A stretch of DNA of 64,000 bases from assembly GCF_016859285.1 (NCBI RefSeq), contig NC_053413.1, forward strand, positions 20,011,501 to 20,075,500. Reading direction: 5' to 3'. Shown in pieces: positions 12,088-22,900 of the stretch. The position numbers and the translations under genes are program-made. This stretch comes from Xiphias gladius. Its lineage: Eukaryota; Chordata; Actinopteri; Istiophoriformes; Xiphiidae. How positions within the stretch are numbered: the stretch's first letter is position 1; each line of letters begins with the position of its first letter. The notes beneath the pieces were generated by a model. The model ran no database searches. It worked only from the letters and a program-made list of their open reading frames with translations, and was not told the origin of the DNA.

Positions 12088-12159
12088 TTCCCTGACCGGG
12101 AATCGAACCCGGGCCGCGGCGGTGAGAGCGCCGAATCCTAACCACTAGACCACCAGGGA
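12088..12159 (-). tRNA. tRNA-Glu(CTC), array copy 14, no TTTT terminator
   Basis: The 72-nt body is perfect, but the downstream RNA strand reads CATGTCTTAGGG instead of CATGTTTTAAGG or CATGTTTTAGGG. The pol III terminator present after the other intact copies is therefore lost here. Transcripts would read further into the spacer before the next T run. Confidence 0.9.
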
Positions 12160-12657
12160 CTGCAATAAGCTTTCGCTGAGTCTGACAACGCACCGACTAG
12201 ATACACAACAAACACATCATTTTCTAAACTATGAGAATATACAGTTTAATGAGCACAGGATGGTAGCAAGTAATTAGGATGGTACATAGGCTAGATAGAG
12301 AAATACAGGTTAAAAGAATCGGGTGTAGTATGGAGGATGAAAAATGACTAAAATAAGTATTAATAAATAATTACAAAAGTTAGATAGATAAATTCAGGAA
12401 TCAATAAATAAAACAATAAATCATTTAACGAAGTGAGTATGTAGCTGAAAAACAAAATAAACCACGACTATTAGCAGAAGGATTGTTCAGATGAAGGAAC
12501 CGATGAGAACGGACAACACTGGATTTCAAATGTGTTTGGTGAATTTGGACGTCCAAATGAAGTAACGGTTAGTGGAGGAAACACATGTCAATATAGGCGT
12601 ATATATGAAACAACACCCCTCCGCAAGACAAGGTGACCCAAGTATCCTTAAAACATG

Positions 12658-12727
12658 TTCCCTGACCGGGAATCAAACACCAGCCACGGCAGTGAGCGCC
12701 GAATTTTAACCATTAGACCATCAGGTA
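12658..12727 (-). pseudogene. tRNA-Glu-like pseudogene, B type
   Basis: 70-nt B copy with the shared anticodon-loop and B-box lesions. Confidence 0.85.
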
Positions 12728-13582
12728 CTGTGTTACTTTCAAACTGTGTTTCAAAAGCCACGAACTAGACATAAAACAAAAGAAAGCATTTTCTAAACTA
12801 TGAGAATATACAGTTTAATGAGCACAGGATGGTAGCAAGTAATTAGGAAAGTACATAGGCTAGATAGAGAAATACAGGTGAAAAGAATCGGGTGTAGTAT
12901 GGAGGATGAAAATGACTAAAATAAGTAATAATAAATAATTACAAAATTTACATAGATAAATTCAGGAATCAATAAATAAAACAATAAATAATTTAACGAA
13001 GTGAGTATGTAGCCGAAAAACAAAATAAACCATGACTATTGGAAGAGGGATTGTTCAGATGAAGGAACCGGTGAGAACGGACAACACTTGATTTCAAATG
13101 TGATTGGTGAATTTGGACGTCCAAATGAAGTAACGGTTAGTGGAGGAAACACATGTCAATATAGGCGTAAATATGAATTAATGCCCCTCCGCAAGACATG
13201 GTGACCCAAGTATCCCTAAAACACATTGAAGACACATTATAGCCTATCATTTTCCGTAATGACATTTTAATTATTAATTTCATTTAGCCTACACCAAATC
13301 AGTAGTAGCTTAAAGCCTCCTGGGTATTAAAACCACAGCATGGTGTGACTGGCGATACAGTGAGTAGTCCGTTACGATACTGAGTAATCAAATCAAATGT
13401 GGAATAATGAAGAATACTGTGAAGGACCAGGAACCAGTTTGTCTCAATGCGAAATTGTGTTTGGTGAATTTGGACGTCCAAATGAAGTAATGGTCAGTGG
13501 AGGAAACACATGTCAATATAGTTGTATATATGAATCAACACCCCTCCGCAAGACAAGGTGACCCAAGTATCCTTAAAACATG

Positions 13583-13652
13583 TTCCCTGACCGGGAATCG
13601 AACCCGGCCATGGCGGTGAGCGCCCGAATCCTAACCACTAGACCACCAGGGA
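13583..13652 (-). pseudogene. tRNA-Glu-like pseudogene, A class with damaged anticodon arm
   Basis: 70 nt. The acceptor arm and B box are intact, but the anticodon-arm and variable region is changed (GGGCGCTCACCGCCATGG). The CTCTCAC loop is lost. It shares the CCATGG variant with the copy at 16537. Confidence 0.8.
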
Positions 13653-14145
13653 CTGCAATAAGCTGCTGAGTCTGACAACGCACCGACTAGATACACAACA
13701 AACACATCATTTTCTAAACTATGAGAATATACAGTTTAATGAGCACAGGATGGTAGCAAGTAATTAGGATGGTACATAGGCTAGATAGAGAAATACAGGT
13801 TAAAAGAATCGGGTGTAGTATGGAGGATGAAAAATGACTAAAATAAGTATTAATAAATAATTACAAAAGTTAGATAGATAAATTCAGGAATCAATAAATA
13901 AAACAATAAATCATTTAACGAAGTGAGTATGTAGCTGAAAAACAAAATAAACCACGACTATTAGCAGAAGGATTGTTCAGATGAAGGAACCGATGAGAAC
14001 GGACAACACTGGATTTCAAATGTGTTTGGTGAATTTGGACGTCCAAATGAAGTAACGGTTAGTGGAGGAAACACATGTCAATATAGGCGTAAATATGAAT
14101 TAACACCCTCCGCAAGACATGGTGACCCAAGTATCCTAAAACATG

Positions 14146-14215
14146 TTCCCTGACCGGGAATCAAACATCAGCCACGGCAGTGAGCGCCGAATTTTAACCA
14201 TTAGACCATCAGGTA
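14146..14215 (-). pseudogene. tRNA-Glu-like pseudogene, B type
   Basis: 70-nt B copy (aaacatcagcc subtype). Confidence 0.85.
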
Positions 14216-15048
14216 CTGTGTTACTTTCAAACTGTGTTTCAAAAGCCACCAACTAGACATAAAACAAAAGAAAGCATTTTCTAAACTATGAGAATATACA
14301 GTTTAATGAGCACAGGATGGTAGCAAGTAATTAGGAAAGTACATAGGCTAGATAGAGAAATACAGGTGAAAAGAATCGGGTGTAGTATGGAGGATGAAAA
14401 ATGACTAAAATAAGTAATAATAAATAATTACAAAATTTACATAGATAAATTCAGGAATCAATAAATAAAACAATAAATAATTTAACGAAGTGAGTATGTA
14501 GCCGAAAAACAAAATAAACCATGACTATTGGAAGAGGGATTGTTCAGATGAAGGAACCGGTGAGAACGGACAACACTTGATTGCAAATGTGATTGGTGAA
14601 TTTGGACGTCCAAATGAAGTAACGGTTAGTGGAGGAAACACATGTCAATATAGGCGTAAATATGAATTAATGCCCCTCCGCAAGACATGGTGACCCAAGT
14701 ATCCCTAAAACACATTGAATAGCCATTTTCCGTAATGACATTTTAATTATTAATTTCATTTAGCCTACACCAAATCAGTAGTAGCTAAACTCCTGGGAAT
14801 ATAAAACCACAGTATGGTGTGACTGGGATACAGGCGATAGTACGTAGTGATACTGAGTAATCAAATCAAATGAATAATGGAAGAATACTGTATGAAGGAA
14901 CCAGAACCAGTTTGTTTCAAATGTGTTTGGTGAATTTGGACGTCCAAATGAAGTAATGGTCAGTGGAGGAAACACATGTCAATATAGTTGTATATATGAA
15001 TCAACACCCCTCCGCAAGACAAGGTGACCCAAGTATCCTTAAAACATG

Positions 15049-15117
15049 TTCCCTGACCGGGAATCGAACCCGGGCCGCGGCGGTGAGCGCGAATCCTAAC
15101 CACTAGACCACCAGGGA
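15049..15117 (-). pseudogene. tRNA-Glu-like pseudogene, A class with 3-nt loss
   Basis: 69 nt. Everything outside the anticodon arm is identical to the intact gene, but the arm reads ATTCGCGCTCACCGCCG, three bases short. The anticodon is not presented in a 7-nt loop. Confidence 0.8.
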
Positions 15118-15614
15118 CTGCAATAAGCTTCGCTGAGTCTGACAACGCACCGACTAGATACACAACAAACACATCATTTTCTAAACTATGAGAATATACA
15201 GTTTAATGAGCACAGGATGGTAGCAAGTAATTAGGATGGTACATAGGCTAGATAGAGAAATACAGGTTAAAAGAATCGGGTGTAGTATGGAGGATGAAAA
15301 ATGACTAAAATAAGTATTTATAAATAATTACAAAAGTTAGATAGATAAATTCAGGAATCAATAAATAAAACAATAAATCATTTAACGAAGTGAGTATGTA
15401 GCTGAAAAACAAAATAAACCACGACTATTAGCAGAAGGATTGTTCAGATGAAGGAACCGGTGAGAACGGACAACACTGGATTTCAAATGTGTTTGGTGAA
15501 TTTGGACGTCCAAATGAAGTAACGGTCAGTGGAGGAAACACATGTCAATATAGGCGCATATATGAAACAACACCCCTCCGCAAGACATGGTGACCCAAGT
15601 ATCCCTAAAACATG

Positions 15615-15681
15615 TTCCCTGACCGAATCAAACATCAGCCACGGCAGTGAGCGCGAATTTTAACCATTAGACCATCAGGTA
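15615..15681 (-). pseudogene. tRNA-Glu-like pseudogene, B type, extra losses
   Basis: 67-nt B copy with further small losses in the T stem and anticodon stem. Confidence 0.8.
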
Positions 15682-16536
15682 CTGTGTTACTTTCAAACTG
15701 TGTTTCAAAAGCCACGAACTAGACATAAAACAAAAGAAAGCATTTTCTAAACTATGAGAATATACAGTTTAATGAGCACAGGATGGTAGCAAGTAATTAG
15801 GAAAGTACATAGGCTAGATAGAGAAATACAGGTGAAAAGAATCGGGTGTAGTATGGAGGATGAAAATGACTAAAATAAGTAATAATAAATAATTACAAAA
15901 TTTACATAGATAAATTCAGGAATCAATAAATAAAACAATAAATAATTTAACGAAGTGAGTATGTAGCCGAAAAACAAAATAAACCATGACTATTGGAAGA
16001 GGGATTGTTCAGATGAAGGAACCGGTGAGAACGGACAACACTTGATTTCAAATGTGATTGGTGAATTTGGACGTCCAAATGAAGTAACGGTTAGTGGAGG
16101 AAACACATGTCAATATAGGCGTAAATATGAATTAATGCCCCTCCGCAAGACATGGTGACCCAAGTATCCCTAAAACACATTGAAGACACATTATAGCCTA
16201 TCATTTTCCGTAATGACATTTTAATTATTAATTTCATTTAGCCTACACCAAATCAGTAGTAGCTTAATGCCTCCTGGGTATTAAAACCACAGTATGGTGT
16301 GACTGGCGATACAGCGAGTAGTCCGTTACGATACTGAGTAATCAAATCAAATGTGGAATAATGAAGAATACTGTGAAGGACCAGGAACCAGTTTGTCTCA
16401 ATGCGAAATTGTGTTTGGTGAATTTGGACGTCCAAATGAAGTAATGGTCAGTGGAGGAAACACATGTCAATATAGTTGTATATATGAATCAACACCCCTC
16501 CGCAAGACAAGGTGACCCAAGTATCCTTAAAACATG

Positions 16537-16604
16537 TTCCCTGACCGGGAATCGAACCCGGCCATGGCGGTGAGCGCGAATCCTAACCACTAGACCACCA
16601 GGGA
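16537..16604 (-). pseudogene. tRNA-Glu-like pseudogene, A class with damaged anticodon arm
   Basis: 68 nt. It carries the same CCATGG variant as the copy at 13583 plus a further 2-nt loss. B box and acceptor stem are intact. Confidence 0.8.
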
Positions 16605-17102
16605 CTGCAATAAGCTTTCGCTGAGTCTGACAACGTACCGACTAGATACACAACAAACACATCATTTTCTAAACTATGAGAATATACAGTTTAATGAGCA
16701 CAGGATGGTAGCAAGTAATTAGGATGGTACATAGGCTAGATAGAGAAATACAGGTTAAAAGAATCGGGTGTAGTATGGAGGATGAAAAATGACTAAAATA
16801 AGTATTAATAAATAATTACAAAAGTTAGATAGATAAATTCAGGAATCAATAAATAAAACAATAAATCATTTAACGAAGTGAGTATGTAGCTGAAAAACAA
16901 AATAAACCACGACTATTAGCAGAAGGATTGTTCAGATGAAGGAACTGATGAGAACGGACAACACTGGATTTCAAATGTGTTTGGTGAATTTGGACGTCCA
17001 GATGAAGTAACGGTCAGTGGAGGAAACACATGTCAATATAGTTGTATATATGAAACAACACCCCTCCGCAAGACAAGGTGACCCAAGTATCCTTAAAACA
17101 TG

Positions 17103-17172
17103 TTCCCTGACCGGGAATCAAACACCAGCCACGGCAGTGAGCGCCGAATTTTAACCATTAGACCATCAGGTA
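17103..17172 (-). pseudogene. tRNA-Glu-like pseudogene, B type
   Basis: 70-nt B copy; the last B copy of the array. Confidence 0.85.
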
Positions 17173-17687
17173 CTGTGTTACTTTCAAACTGTGTTTCAAA
17201 AGCCACGAACTAGACATAAAACAAAAGAAAGCATTTTCTAAACTATGAGAATATACAGTTTAATGAGCACAGGATGGTAGCAAGTAATTAGGAAAGTACA
17301 TAGGCTAGATAGAGAAATACAGGTGAAAAGAATCGGGTGTAGTATGGAGGATGAAAAATGACTAAAATAAGTATTAATAAATAATTACAAAAGTTAGATA
17401 GATAAATTCAGGAATCAATAAATAAAACAATAAATCATTTAACGAAGTGAGTATGTAGCTGAAAAACAAAATAAACCACGACTATTAGCAGAAGGATTGT
17501 TCAGATGAAGGCAGGAAGTTCCTGTGAAGGACCAGGAACCAGTTTGTTTCAATGCGAAATTGTGTTTGGTGAATTTGGACGTCCAAATGAAGTAATGGTC
17601 AGTGGATGAAACACATGTCATTATAGTTGTATATATGAATCAACACCCCTCTGCAAGACAAGGTGACCCAAGTATCCTTAAAACATG

Positions 17688-17759
17688 TTCCCTGACCGGG
17701 AATCGAACCCGGGCCGCGGCGGTGAGAGCGCCGAATCCTAACCACTAGACCACCAGGGA
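17688..17759 (-). tRNA. tRNA-Glu(CTC), last array copy
   Basis: Perfect 72-nt copy with TTTT downstream. It sits next to the divergent right-edge block of the array. Confidence 0.95.
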
Positions 17760-17770
17760 CTGCAATAATA

Positions 17771-18060
17771 TCACGCTGAGTCTGACAACCGTGCGACTAG
17801 ATACACAACAAAGACATCATTTTCTAAACTATGAGAATATACAGTTTAATGAGCACAGGATGGTAACAGGCATATAGAATGGTAAATAGACTAGATAAAT
17901 AAATACAGCAATCAATAAATAAAAGAATAAATCATTTAATAATAACGTTCTTTTTTCCCAGAATTTCCAAGAGCTTGAAGTCTGACATGGAGCTTAAAGA
18001 GCTGAAACTTTGACTCGGAGTGTGAATGTAGCTGAAAAACAAAATAAACCATGACTATTG
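17771..18060. repeat. Divergent right-edge spacer block, partner of 4179-4500
   Basis: It shares the cccagaatttccaagagc segment and the shortened spacer core with the left block and ends at the tRNA fragment at 18064-18082, which marks the array boundary. Confidence 0.85.
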
Positions 18061-18082
18061 GTAGCACCACCAGGGACTGCAA

Positions 18083-19150
18083 TCTGGGAAATTTGTCACT
18101 TAGAACAGCCGGGATACAAACAGACTATCGCTGTATGGATAGAGAGATATAAGTGCAAAGTATTTGATATTAGCCGATCTGAATTTACAAGAAATTACTG
18201 CCCGCTTAATATCACCGCGGGCCCCTTAAAGTTTAATGTTGAAAAAGCTATATTGATTAGAGGTTATACTTGAGACTGCTCATAAGGCTATAATTATAGT
18301 GAAATAGAGGGTTCTGGATGTAAAGCAGAGCTGTAGCCTTCTTATTCCCAGTTGCAGGGATAGAGCATGCTGGAAATAACCCACCATCCTGTAAATTATT
18401 GCATACATAGAAATGCAGCACACTCATTCATACCAAATGATTACGCTGGCTTGGACATCCACCTGAGCGACCTGGATGTGAGAGGCAAGAAAAATGGAGG
18501 AAACAGAATGAGTGTCTTTTTCCAATAATTTATAAGGATTGTTTTTTTTTAAAAGATCTGAATCATTTAGCTGTCATTCAACATTTCAAGTCTTGTATCT
18601 CTCAGTAAGGCTCAGGTCCGTGTGAAGTCAAACTGTTTTTAATACGAATTGCAAGTTGAGTTTAATTTTGCTGGTTTTGAACTGTTGGCTCATGTCTGCC
18701 TACAAGAGTCCAAGACATGTGCTTTGGGTCTACAAATGTGGTGTCTAAAGGTTTAATTTAATGTGGAATATCTGCAATGTGAAACATAATTCTGGAGCCA
18801 TTAAGAGCTTTGACAGAAGTTTATCAATGACTACGTGTAGCATGTACCATTGCATTAAAGAACAGAAAAGACCAAAATCACATCAGTGAATAGCAAAAAA
18901 CAAATAAACATATTAAATAACATAAAGTAGCATATATATGTATACACATATATACATATATACAAACATAAAATACACAACAACGCATATTGCATATTAA
19001 GTTTTTTAAAAATTACCCCAAATTGTATTATTTAACCTTTAATTTCATGTTTTCTTCTATTCAAGCTTTGGTACACAGCTATGATGATGTATACTTAAGA
19101 TTTTCCGCCAAATTTAACCAAATATGAGTAAATCCATTGCTTCCTTGATA
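18083..19150. other. Intergenic DNA between the tRNA array and sppl2b
   Basis: AT-rich, with no recognised exon. A 71-codon open frame at 18058-18273 resembles no known family and starts inside the array edge. TA-rich simple sequence lies at 18930-18965. Confidence 0.5.
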
Positions 19151-19390
19151 GTGTTGGATAGCAATACAGTGTAGAAATACTCCTGCCTTAGGCAGTCCTG
19201 CACTCACATTTTGCTGAAGTAAAAGCACTGAAATATTAGCATTGAAATACACTTAAAGTACTAAAATTAAAAATACTCATTATGCAGACTGGCCAAGTTC
19301 TGAATAACATATACTATATTTATGGATTATAATTTTGGATGTATTCATGTGCAAGCATCACTTGTTGCAGCTGGTAAAGGTGGGAATAAA
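19151..19390 (-). mobile_element. Decayed copy of the teleost CAGTGGTGGAA-type MITE
   Basis: Segments such as agtactaaaattaaaaatactcattatgcag and gttgcagctggtaaaggtgg match the inside of the common fish MITE with CAGTGGTGGAA ends, on the opposite strand to the copy at 30898. Ends and target duplication are not visible. Family recognised from memory. Confidence 0.55.
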
Positions 19391-19708
19391 TTTGATATTG
19401 AACCAGTGATAATCTGCAGTGTAACAGAAGTAAGATAATAAAAATAAATCTAATTTTATTAAACATTTCAGCCTACTTTAACCAGGGTTCAACAGTTTAG
19501 TTGAAGTAATACAGGCGTAAAAATGGAGGAAAGTTCATGGTGGTGGGAGGAGCACTTCAGTTCTATTTTTAAAAGTTCAATAAGCCTGTATTGCTTAAAG
19601 CTAAAACTGTCAAACCCCGGTTAAGATAGGCTCAAATTTTCAACTAAATTAGATTTAAATGTATAATCTTCTGTTACATTACAGATTATCAACGGTTTAA
19701 TATCAATA
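19391..19708. repeat. Large imperfect inverted repeat upstream of sppl2b
   Basis: The arm 19391-19518 and the reverse complement of 19582-19708 align along their length, sharing blocks such as gataatctg, tgtaacagaag, aaatctaattt and aatacaggc. Identity by eye is about 70-75 percent, around a loop of about 63 bp. It ends about 210 bp before the sppl2b start codon and could fold into a long hairpin. Confidence 0.8.
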
Positions 19709-19799
19709 CTTTTATAATACTTTCATCGCTCTGACTGACTTTGACTTCGGCCAATCAGAGGCGTACTAACTCTTTCGTCACGATAACAGCCAATTAAAA

Positions 19800-19918
19800 C
19801 ACTCGCATACCAAAAGGGGCGTATCCTGTGGGAACAGCTGGTGAGGGGCTCGTGTGAGGGGCTCGAGCGAATCCGTTGGTCGGTGGTTGATGGGGGAAAC
19901 AACAACGAGCTAGGCATC
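19800..19918 (+). promoter_or_regulatory. sppl2b: Probable sppl2b 5' UTR and core promoter
   Basis: The stretch before the ATG is richer in G+C and CpG than the flanks, typical of a housekeeping promoter. No TATA box at a convincing distance. No in-frame ATG lies between here and the chosen start. The transcription start is not resolved. Confidence 0.45.
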
Positions 19919-19966
19919 ATGAGGGTCCCTGAAACACTGATTTGGGCCGCTTTCCTCGTCCAAAAG
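19919..19966 (+). CDS. sppl2b: sppl2b exon 1 (start and signal segment)
   Basis: Encodes MRVPETLIWAAFLVQK, then donor GTGAGA. The hydrophobic LIWAAFLV core, joined to VVGEYGM in exon 2, gives a plausible but short signal peptide. The upstream frame stays open, but no in-frame ATG was found, so this is the start. Confidence 0.85.
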
Positions 19967-22900
19967 GTGAGAGGGACCGCGTCTGTTTCACCGAAAACTG
20001 TTTATCTGTGTGTTTATGTTGCGTAACGGCAGTTGGTTGATAGAAATAGATGGGTTTTTTTTCTTCTAACCGTGTCCGGGAGGAGTAGTTTGGATGCAAT
20101 GACTGTTAGCTTGTGGATATCACCGTGGGCCCTGCAAAACCCACATACCACTCGCCCTGAAATTGAACATTAACGGAGCAGGATTGTCGCTGATTCACGG
20201 CATCACTGAGACACCACAGTGTTTTCACCAGACTGTGTTTTAGTATCGATCAACAGACAGAGGATCGAGAAATGCTACCCAAAGGCTCACATTAGGCTAC
20301 AGTTAGAAAGGTACGGTAGCGCGTCTGAAATTTGCGACTTGAGGGTAAAATATTTCACTGCTGATTATAATGCCTCTGCATGAAATAGTGGAACCAACTG
20401 TACTTTAACCCTGAGTCAAACTACGGCATATATTTTACCTATAGTCATTCTTCTTTGATCTGCATAACGTCAGAATTAGACTCTTTGTTGGTTGTTATAA
20501 ATAGAAAAGGTTTTCTAAATTAGATCATAAAGCCTTTAAGATCTCCGTTCCTGTAGTCCAGGTTTGAATAGGACTTCGTTAAAGCATACTGCTAAGACTA
20601 ATCATACTGTATATACATTGGATGGTAAACGTTTACAAAATACAACCCCTGTAGCAAAATCATAAGGGGGGGGGGGGGTTGTGTGGCAGCCAGTGGCAGA
20701 GGAAACAATGCACAAACAGAGTGAAGAATGGATTCCACCAAATATCAGCAAATTCTGGATGCGAATGTCTTGCAGTGAGTCAATAAAGTGAAACTGAAAA
20801 GAGACTGGCTTCTACAACAGGACAATGATCCAAAACAGACCACAAAATCCACCATGAACTACGTCAAGAAACGCAGGCTGAAGCTTTTGGAACGGCGCTC
20901 ACAGTCCCCTGACTGGAACATTACTGAAAATCTGTGGGTAGATCTTAAACATGCAGTGTGTGCAGGACAACCTAAAAATATCTCAGAACTTGAAGTGACC
21001 TGCAGGAAGAGCTGGTGATCAAGAGTAGAAAGAATCTTTTGAGTTTGCAAGCTCTGATCCCTGCTAAAGGGGGGTTACTAAGTACTGACTTAGTACTTTT
21101 GCAAATGTCACAATTATAGTTGAATTTTCTTTTTTGATTTTTTTTAAGTTAATGAAATAAAAAAGGAAGAATGCATCAACATTCGCAGAAAGGTTCATCA
21201 TATTCATGGCTTTAGTCGTGTGTGTGCATGAAATGTACCTTTTACATAAAAAAGGAAACCAGAATAAAAATATGACAAAGACAAGAGGAACCTTTGGATG
21301 TCAAGTCAGGGCTTATTTATGGAGTAAGGTGACAAGTTATTGATGAAATTTTACTTGAGCCACCAATCTGTTTTTGTTGTAGTTATGTTCAGTTATGTGG
21401 ATATTAATTATTTGGTCTAATTTGTGTAGCGATTTAATTTATTCCTTTTTAAGATTTTGTTGTTAAATCTTATATTACATGTTTGTTTATCTAAATAATT
21501 TTTCAAGCAAAATGTTTAGATTCAGCTTCCCAATTTGCTGATATTCTCTGTGTTATATCATTGTAAACAAAATGTCCTTGGGTTTTTAACTGTTAATACA
21601 TTGTTGGTGAAAATAGTCTATAATGAAAATAATCGTTGGTGGCAGCCCTACTTGGGAATAAGTTGGAGGTCATTGTTTGGACTTTAGAATGTATCTTTTG
21701 AATTGGTGTGTTTTGTATATCCATAAACTAATGGGAATATACATGTTAAAAAAACATCTGAAGACCCGTTTACTTTATCAGAATCTTTTTACTCCCAAAT
21801 ATCAGTATTGTTATTGCTCTGAAAAGTCCAAGGGGCACACTACTTTTCACGTGAAATGGCAACAGTTCTAGTGCTGCTGAAAATAATTGTTCATGTCTAT
21901 TATCCAACAATTAAAGTTACGAACTTTTAATTGACATGTGGTGTGATACTAACACTGTTGTCATGTTGACAGGTAGTGGGAGAGTATGGCATGGCCCATT
22001 TCAGTGACAAGGGCAAGAGCAAAGGAAAGGATTACTGCATATTCTTCAACTCACAGTGGGCACGTCTACCTCAGGACCTTAATAAGGCAGTAAGTCACTT
22101 GTGAATAACAAGAGGGGTAACCAAGTTAACTTTATAATCTTTATAATCCTGACACTTTTAAAAAAATAACTTTCAAAGTGCTTCACATCACACAGAGCAG
22201 TGGAGATAAACAACAGTATGCATTGACATACAGTTGGTCAATAAAATATTTTTCAGGAAGCCTCACACAGGATGCTGAAATGTCATCTCTCCTTCTAGTG
22301 CCTCTGTGGACTCTGGCAGCTGTTTTCAGAACTAACTGCAAATGTTAGAGATCTTTATGACTGATATCATTATAATGAGTTATACTAATCCACTCAATAG
22401 GGAAAAAAAGGATTAACTACAGTGTCTAGTTCATTAGAAAATTTAAAACGGGATTTTATTTTTGGATATAATGTTATTACTCGGAAAGAAACCCTCTGAA
22501 ACAGTCTTGTGCAAGTTTTTAACACAAGACTTTTTTTAAATACAGAAATAATTTTGTACACTGATTATCAAGAGCCAAACTGCATGACAGGGATGGTCCA
22601 GCTCATTTCCACTGATTCAAGATGCATTTTTCTTAAAATTAAAGAATAATTATATCCAGTCCGTTCAGAAATAAAAAAACAATAAATGCTGTCATTAGCA
22701 AGAAATTTAGTTTTTTATTTATATTAAGAGTTGAACCTTAACAGAATTTTCTCAAGCTCTGTTTAACACTGCAAACCTTTTTGAATTGTAGTCACGTCTA
22801 CAAATCTATGACCTGACAACATCGGTCCTGTGCTCGCCCTCTGAAGTCCCAGAGGGAGGCTTCCCCAATCGCATCCCCATGGTGATGAGGGGCAACTGCA

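Larger units (their letters stand above)
2699..18082 (-). repeat. Tandem higher-order array of tRNA-Glu(CTC) units
   Basis: A 15.4-kb array of near-identical blocks. The usual unit is about 1.49 kb with three parts. A is a tRNA-Glu gene plus about 500 bp of spacer. B is a degenerate tRNA plus a related spacer, about 565 bp. C, about 340-360 bp, opens with acattgaagacacattatag, has no tRNA and rejoins the common spacer. Block order: C-A-A'-A''-B-C-A-B-C-A-C-A-B-C-A-B-C-A-B-A-B-C-A-B-C-A-B-C-A-B-A. All spacers share a common core (start: tctaaactatgagaatatac). Spacing between neighbouring A copies is mostly 1466-1496 bp, or 927 bp where B is missing and 1139-1151 bp where C is missing or cut short. 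The array ends in an 18-bp fragment of a tRNA 5' end at 18064-18082. Every tRNA-like unit is on the minus strand. Confidence 0.95.

Noticed and set aside
6767-16435. Recurrent 60-66 codon minus-strand frames in the array (MDVQIHQTQF and MRCQTQRKLI types)
   Set aside because: They are translations of the repeated spacer and of the tRNA itself; they recur only because the DNA does.
2699-18082. CRISPR-like array of repeats and spacers
   Set aside because: Units are hundreds of bases long, all parts repeat, and the genome is a vertebrate; this is tandem tRNA DNA.
2699-18082. Retroelement or SINE expansion as the origin of the tRNA copies
   Set aside because: The copies are in tandem with shared flanks, no target duplications and no A-rich or LINE-like tails; unequal exchange fits better.
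18058-18273. 71-codon plus-strand frame at the array edge
   Set aside because: Starts within a tRNA fragment and shows no family resemblance.
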